From NCBI RefSeq assembly GCF_032884065.1, contig NC_088868.1, positions 33,258,890 through 33,322,889 of the forward strand: 64,000 bases of DNA, in the 5' to 3' direction. Source of the DNA: Artemia franciscana (lineage: Eukaryota; Arthropoda; Branchiopoda; Anostraca; Artemiidae). Position numbers and translations under genes: made by a program. Shown here piece by piece: positions 62,041-64,000 of this stretch. Position 1 is the first letter of the stretch. Every line of letters starts with the position of its first letter. The notes below the pieces were generated by a model. It worked only from the letters and a program-made list of their open reading frames with translations, had not been told where the DNA came from and did no database searches.

Positions 62041-63353
62041 TCAAACAATTTCACGGCAGCGAACTGTAAGTAGGGAGCGACCCAGCTCAATAGGAACTGT
62101 ACCTCTAAAAAATATTTTAGATACCAACAGATACATTAGAGAATCTGATTTTATGCTGATTAATTAAAAAATCAAGTTTTTTTTACTGAAAGTAAGGAGC
62201 GACATTAAAACTTAAAACGGACAGAAATTATTCGTATACGAAAGGCTGTCCCCTCCTCAACGCCCCAATCTGTACGCTAAAGCTTTGTATTGTTTTAAAA
62301 AGTAGAATTGTGAGAAAGAGTAGCCTTAGCGTTAGGGGCATTGAAGAGGAGACAGCCCCTTTCATATACGGAATAATTTCTGTTCATTTTAAGTTTTAAT
62401 GTCACTCCTTACTTTCAGTAAAAAAAGAAACTTGTTTTTGTTTTATCTAATTCCTGAACATTTTTGAAATAATGCAGGTTTTGATTTGGCTCACCGTACA
62501 TGGAAAATTAAAATGAGATTTGCATATTAATTTTACCTTTTTTTTGGCTAAATAACTTTCTCAAAATTTTGATCGGAAGATTTTGAAAAAAAGGGGCTGG
62601 GAGGGGGCCTGGTTGCCCACCAATTTCTTGGCTAATTAAAAAGGCCACTAGAACTTTCAATTTTATTTACAAGCGTTTTTATTAGCAATAAATATATGTA
62701 ACTTACAAATCAACTTACGTAACGAACTTCTATATTGGTATATTTTTACTACATATATGAGGAGGTTCGCCCCCTCGTTAACACCTCGCTCTAGTAATAA
62801 ATAAATATAATAATTAGTAATCAATATTCGTAACTTACACGTTAACTTACACAACGAACTTCTATATTCGTGAATTTATTACATATGTGAGGGGCTTCAA
62901 CCCCTTGTAAATAACTCGCTCTTTATACTAATGTTCGAATTTTGTTCCAATTCTAAAGAATAATCCCTGAAGCAAAAAGGTCGTTTAATTAGAATAAATA
63001 ACTCTTTCAAAATCATCAAAAATACTTTACCGTAAAGAGCAAGATATCGAGGAGGGGACCAACCCCCTCATATACGTAATAATTTGTGGTCGTTTTAAGT
63101 GGCTCACCGTATATCAAAAATAATAATAATTTTTGAATAACTTTTTGAATAATCAAAAAGAAATATGCATATTAATTTTATTTTTATTGGCTAAATGGCT
63201 TTCTCATAGTTTTGATTGGACGGTTTTGAGAAAAAGGGACAGGGGAGGGGGCCTAGTTGTCCTCCAATTTTTTGGTTACTTAAAAAGGCCACTAGAACTT
63301 TTAATTTTATTTACAAACGTTTTTATTACTTTTTATTACTGTTTTTATTTTTT
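62041..63353 (+). mobile_element. Family B, short form plus body fragments
   Basis: TCAAACAATTTCACGGCAGC (hairpin decayed) opens the copy. After 120 bases (TTTATGCTGATT) it jumps to the palindrome at 62162-62452, as in the copy at 22884. Then follow the TTGGCTCACCGTACATG box, AATAACTTTCTCAAAATTTTG, GGGCCTGGTTGCCC, a second foldback (62750-63080) and, from about 63100, a repeat of the SAME body start (TGGCTCACCGTATATC, AATGGCTTTCTCATAG, GGCCTAGTTGTCCTCC). The copy stops at a LINE. Confidence 0.85.
62162..62452. repeat. Family B palindromic module, partly eroded
   Basis: The outer arms (CTGAAAGTAAGGAGCGACAT, ATGTCACTCCTTACTTTCAG) pair well. The inner arms are less exact: CAACGCCCCAATCTGTACG against CGTTAGGGGCATTGAAG. 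Confidence 0.88.
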
Positions 63354-64000
63354 TCGCCGTATATTTTTAATGCTTGTGTTGAAAATGTATTATGAAAAAT
63401 ATCGACTACGTGCCTACTAGGACCATCTGATGTCTCATATCTGTCTTATGCGGATGGCCTTCTTCTGATTAGTCAAACTGAGTCTGGTCTTGCCCGTTCA
63501 CTGAAGTCAGTTACTTCTACTTTCCGCGATATCGGCCTGTACCTAAACATTGACAAGTGCGAGTTTCTTGTTTTCAACGGTAATAATTGTTCAGAATCAC
63601 AATACAGCGATGGTTTTAGTATTCCTCGTGTTAAATCGTTTCGTTGGCTTGGTATAACAGTTTGCGATTCTATGAATACTCTCCGGTCTCGTGCTGTCAA
63701 AGATATTAGTGATAAGCTGAGGCTCGGTTACTCTAAGATTGTAGCAAATCGTGGTCACTATAGGAGAAGAGTGCTAACTCGGCTTTACTCAAATTTTGTG
63801 ATTATTCTGTGCTCTTCTGCTCTGGTATTAGGCCACTTCTGTTGACTGGTGATCTAAAACGCATTCGCATAAATTATTACCGATACTGCAAATTTCTTTT
63901 ATATCTACCTCGTTCTTACCGGAATACAAAACTGGTTAAAAAGTATTGTGCGACAGATATTACTGGTGCTTTCGAAAAATTATCTGCGAAGCTAGCTATT
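63354..64000 (+). pseudogene. LINE reverse transcriptase, 5' truncated, runs off the window
   Basis: From TCGCCGTATATTTTTAATGC the frame gives SPYIFNACVENVL, a stop (TGA 63393-63395), then LLGPSDVSYLSYADGLLLIS with the catalytic box at 63447-63458. One catalytic Asp is changed (YADG for YADD), so this copy would be inactive even without the stop. It continues GLYLNIDKCEFLVFNG, PRVKSFRWLGITVCD, ISDKLRLGYSKIVANRGHY and RRVLTRLYSNF. Near 63798 a one-base slip in a T run moves the match to the next frame, which gives YYRYCKFLLYLPRSYRNTKL to the window end. Compared with the other LINEs it is well preserved. This family is distinct from both others here. Its left edge lies against family B sequence. 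Confidence 0.9.

Overview
The window looks like repeat-dominated, AT-rich eukaryotic nuclear DNA. It has no operon-like gene packing, three long (TA)n microsatellites, many short tandem duplications, fragments of at least four kinds of non-LTR retrotransposon (LINE), and a very abundant foldback repeat family. The repeat sequences remind me of crustacean DNA, specifically brine shrimp (Artemia). That is recollection only; a BLASTN search of the terminal motif against crustacean genomes would decide it. I see no intact host gene. The nearest candidates are a broken PWWP-domain reading frame at about 50353-50565 and one weak candidate exon at 13394-13502.

Layout. 1-5200: AT-rich DNA with a degenerate LINE (2341-4244, minus). 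5215-11170: old, diverged repeat units in two arrangements (called D and C here) with a LINE 3' fragment inside. 11200-20060: mostly featureless DNA, with a minisatellite, two related Helitron-like fragments (15019 and 18001), a LINE fragment, the first copy of repeat family B (16706) and a second C block. 21512-23211: two more B copies, one butted against a LINE fragment. 23215-31290: sparse DNA with a strong hairpin, two adjacent tandem duplications and one partial B copy. 31300-53300: almost wall-to-wall family B, broken by LINE copies, a 967 bp foldback element and the PWWP fragment. 53300-62040: sparse, with one inverted pair of B ends and a (TA)n tract. 62041-64000: a last B copy fused to a fairly young LINE reverse-transcriptase fragment that runs off the window.

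Family B is the main story. One end begins TCAAACAG and carries the hairpin CAGTTCGTGGTAACGAACTG. The body is about 1.7 kb and contains a palindromic module of about 300 bp. Twice (36613-39939 and 45157-48656) two arms are joined tail-to-tail through the same short junction, giving a unit of about 3.4 kb with TCAAACAG at both outer ends. Within each palindrome the two arms match each other even where copies differ between loci. I found no protein-coding capacity in B, so it would be non-autonomous. Its termini repeatedly lie directly against LINE fragments. All similarities were judged by eye from the sequence; no alignment or database search was run.
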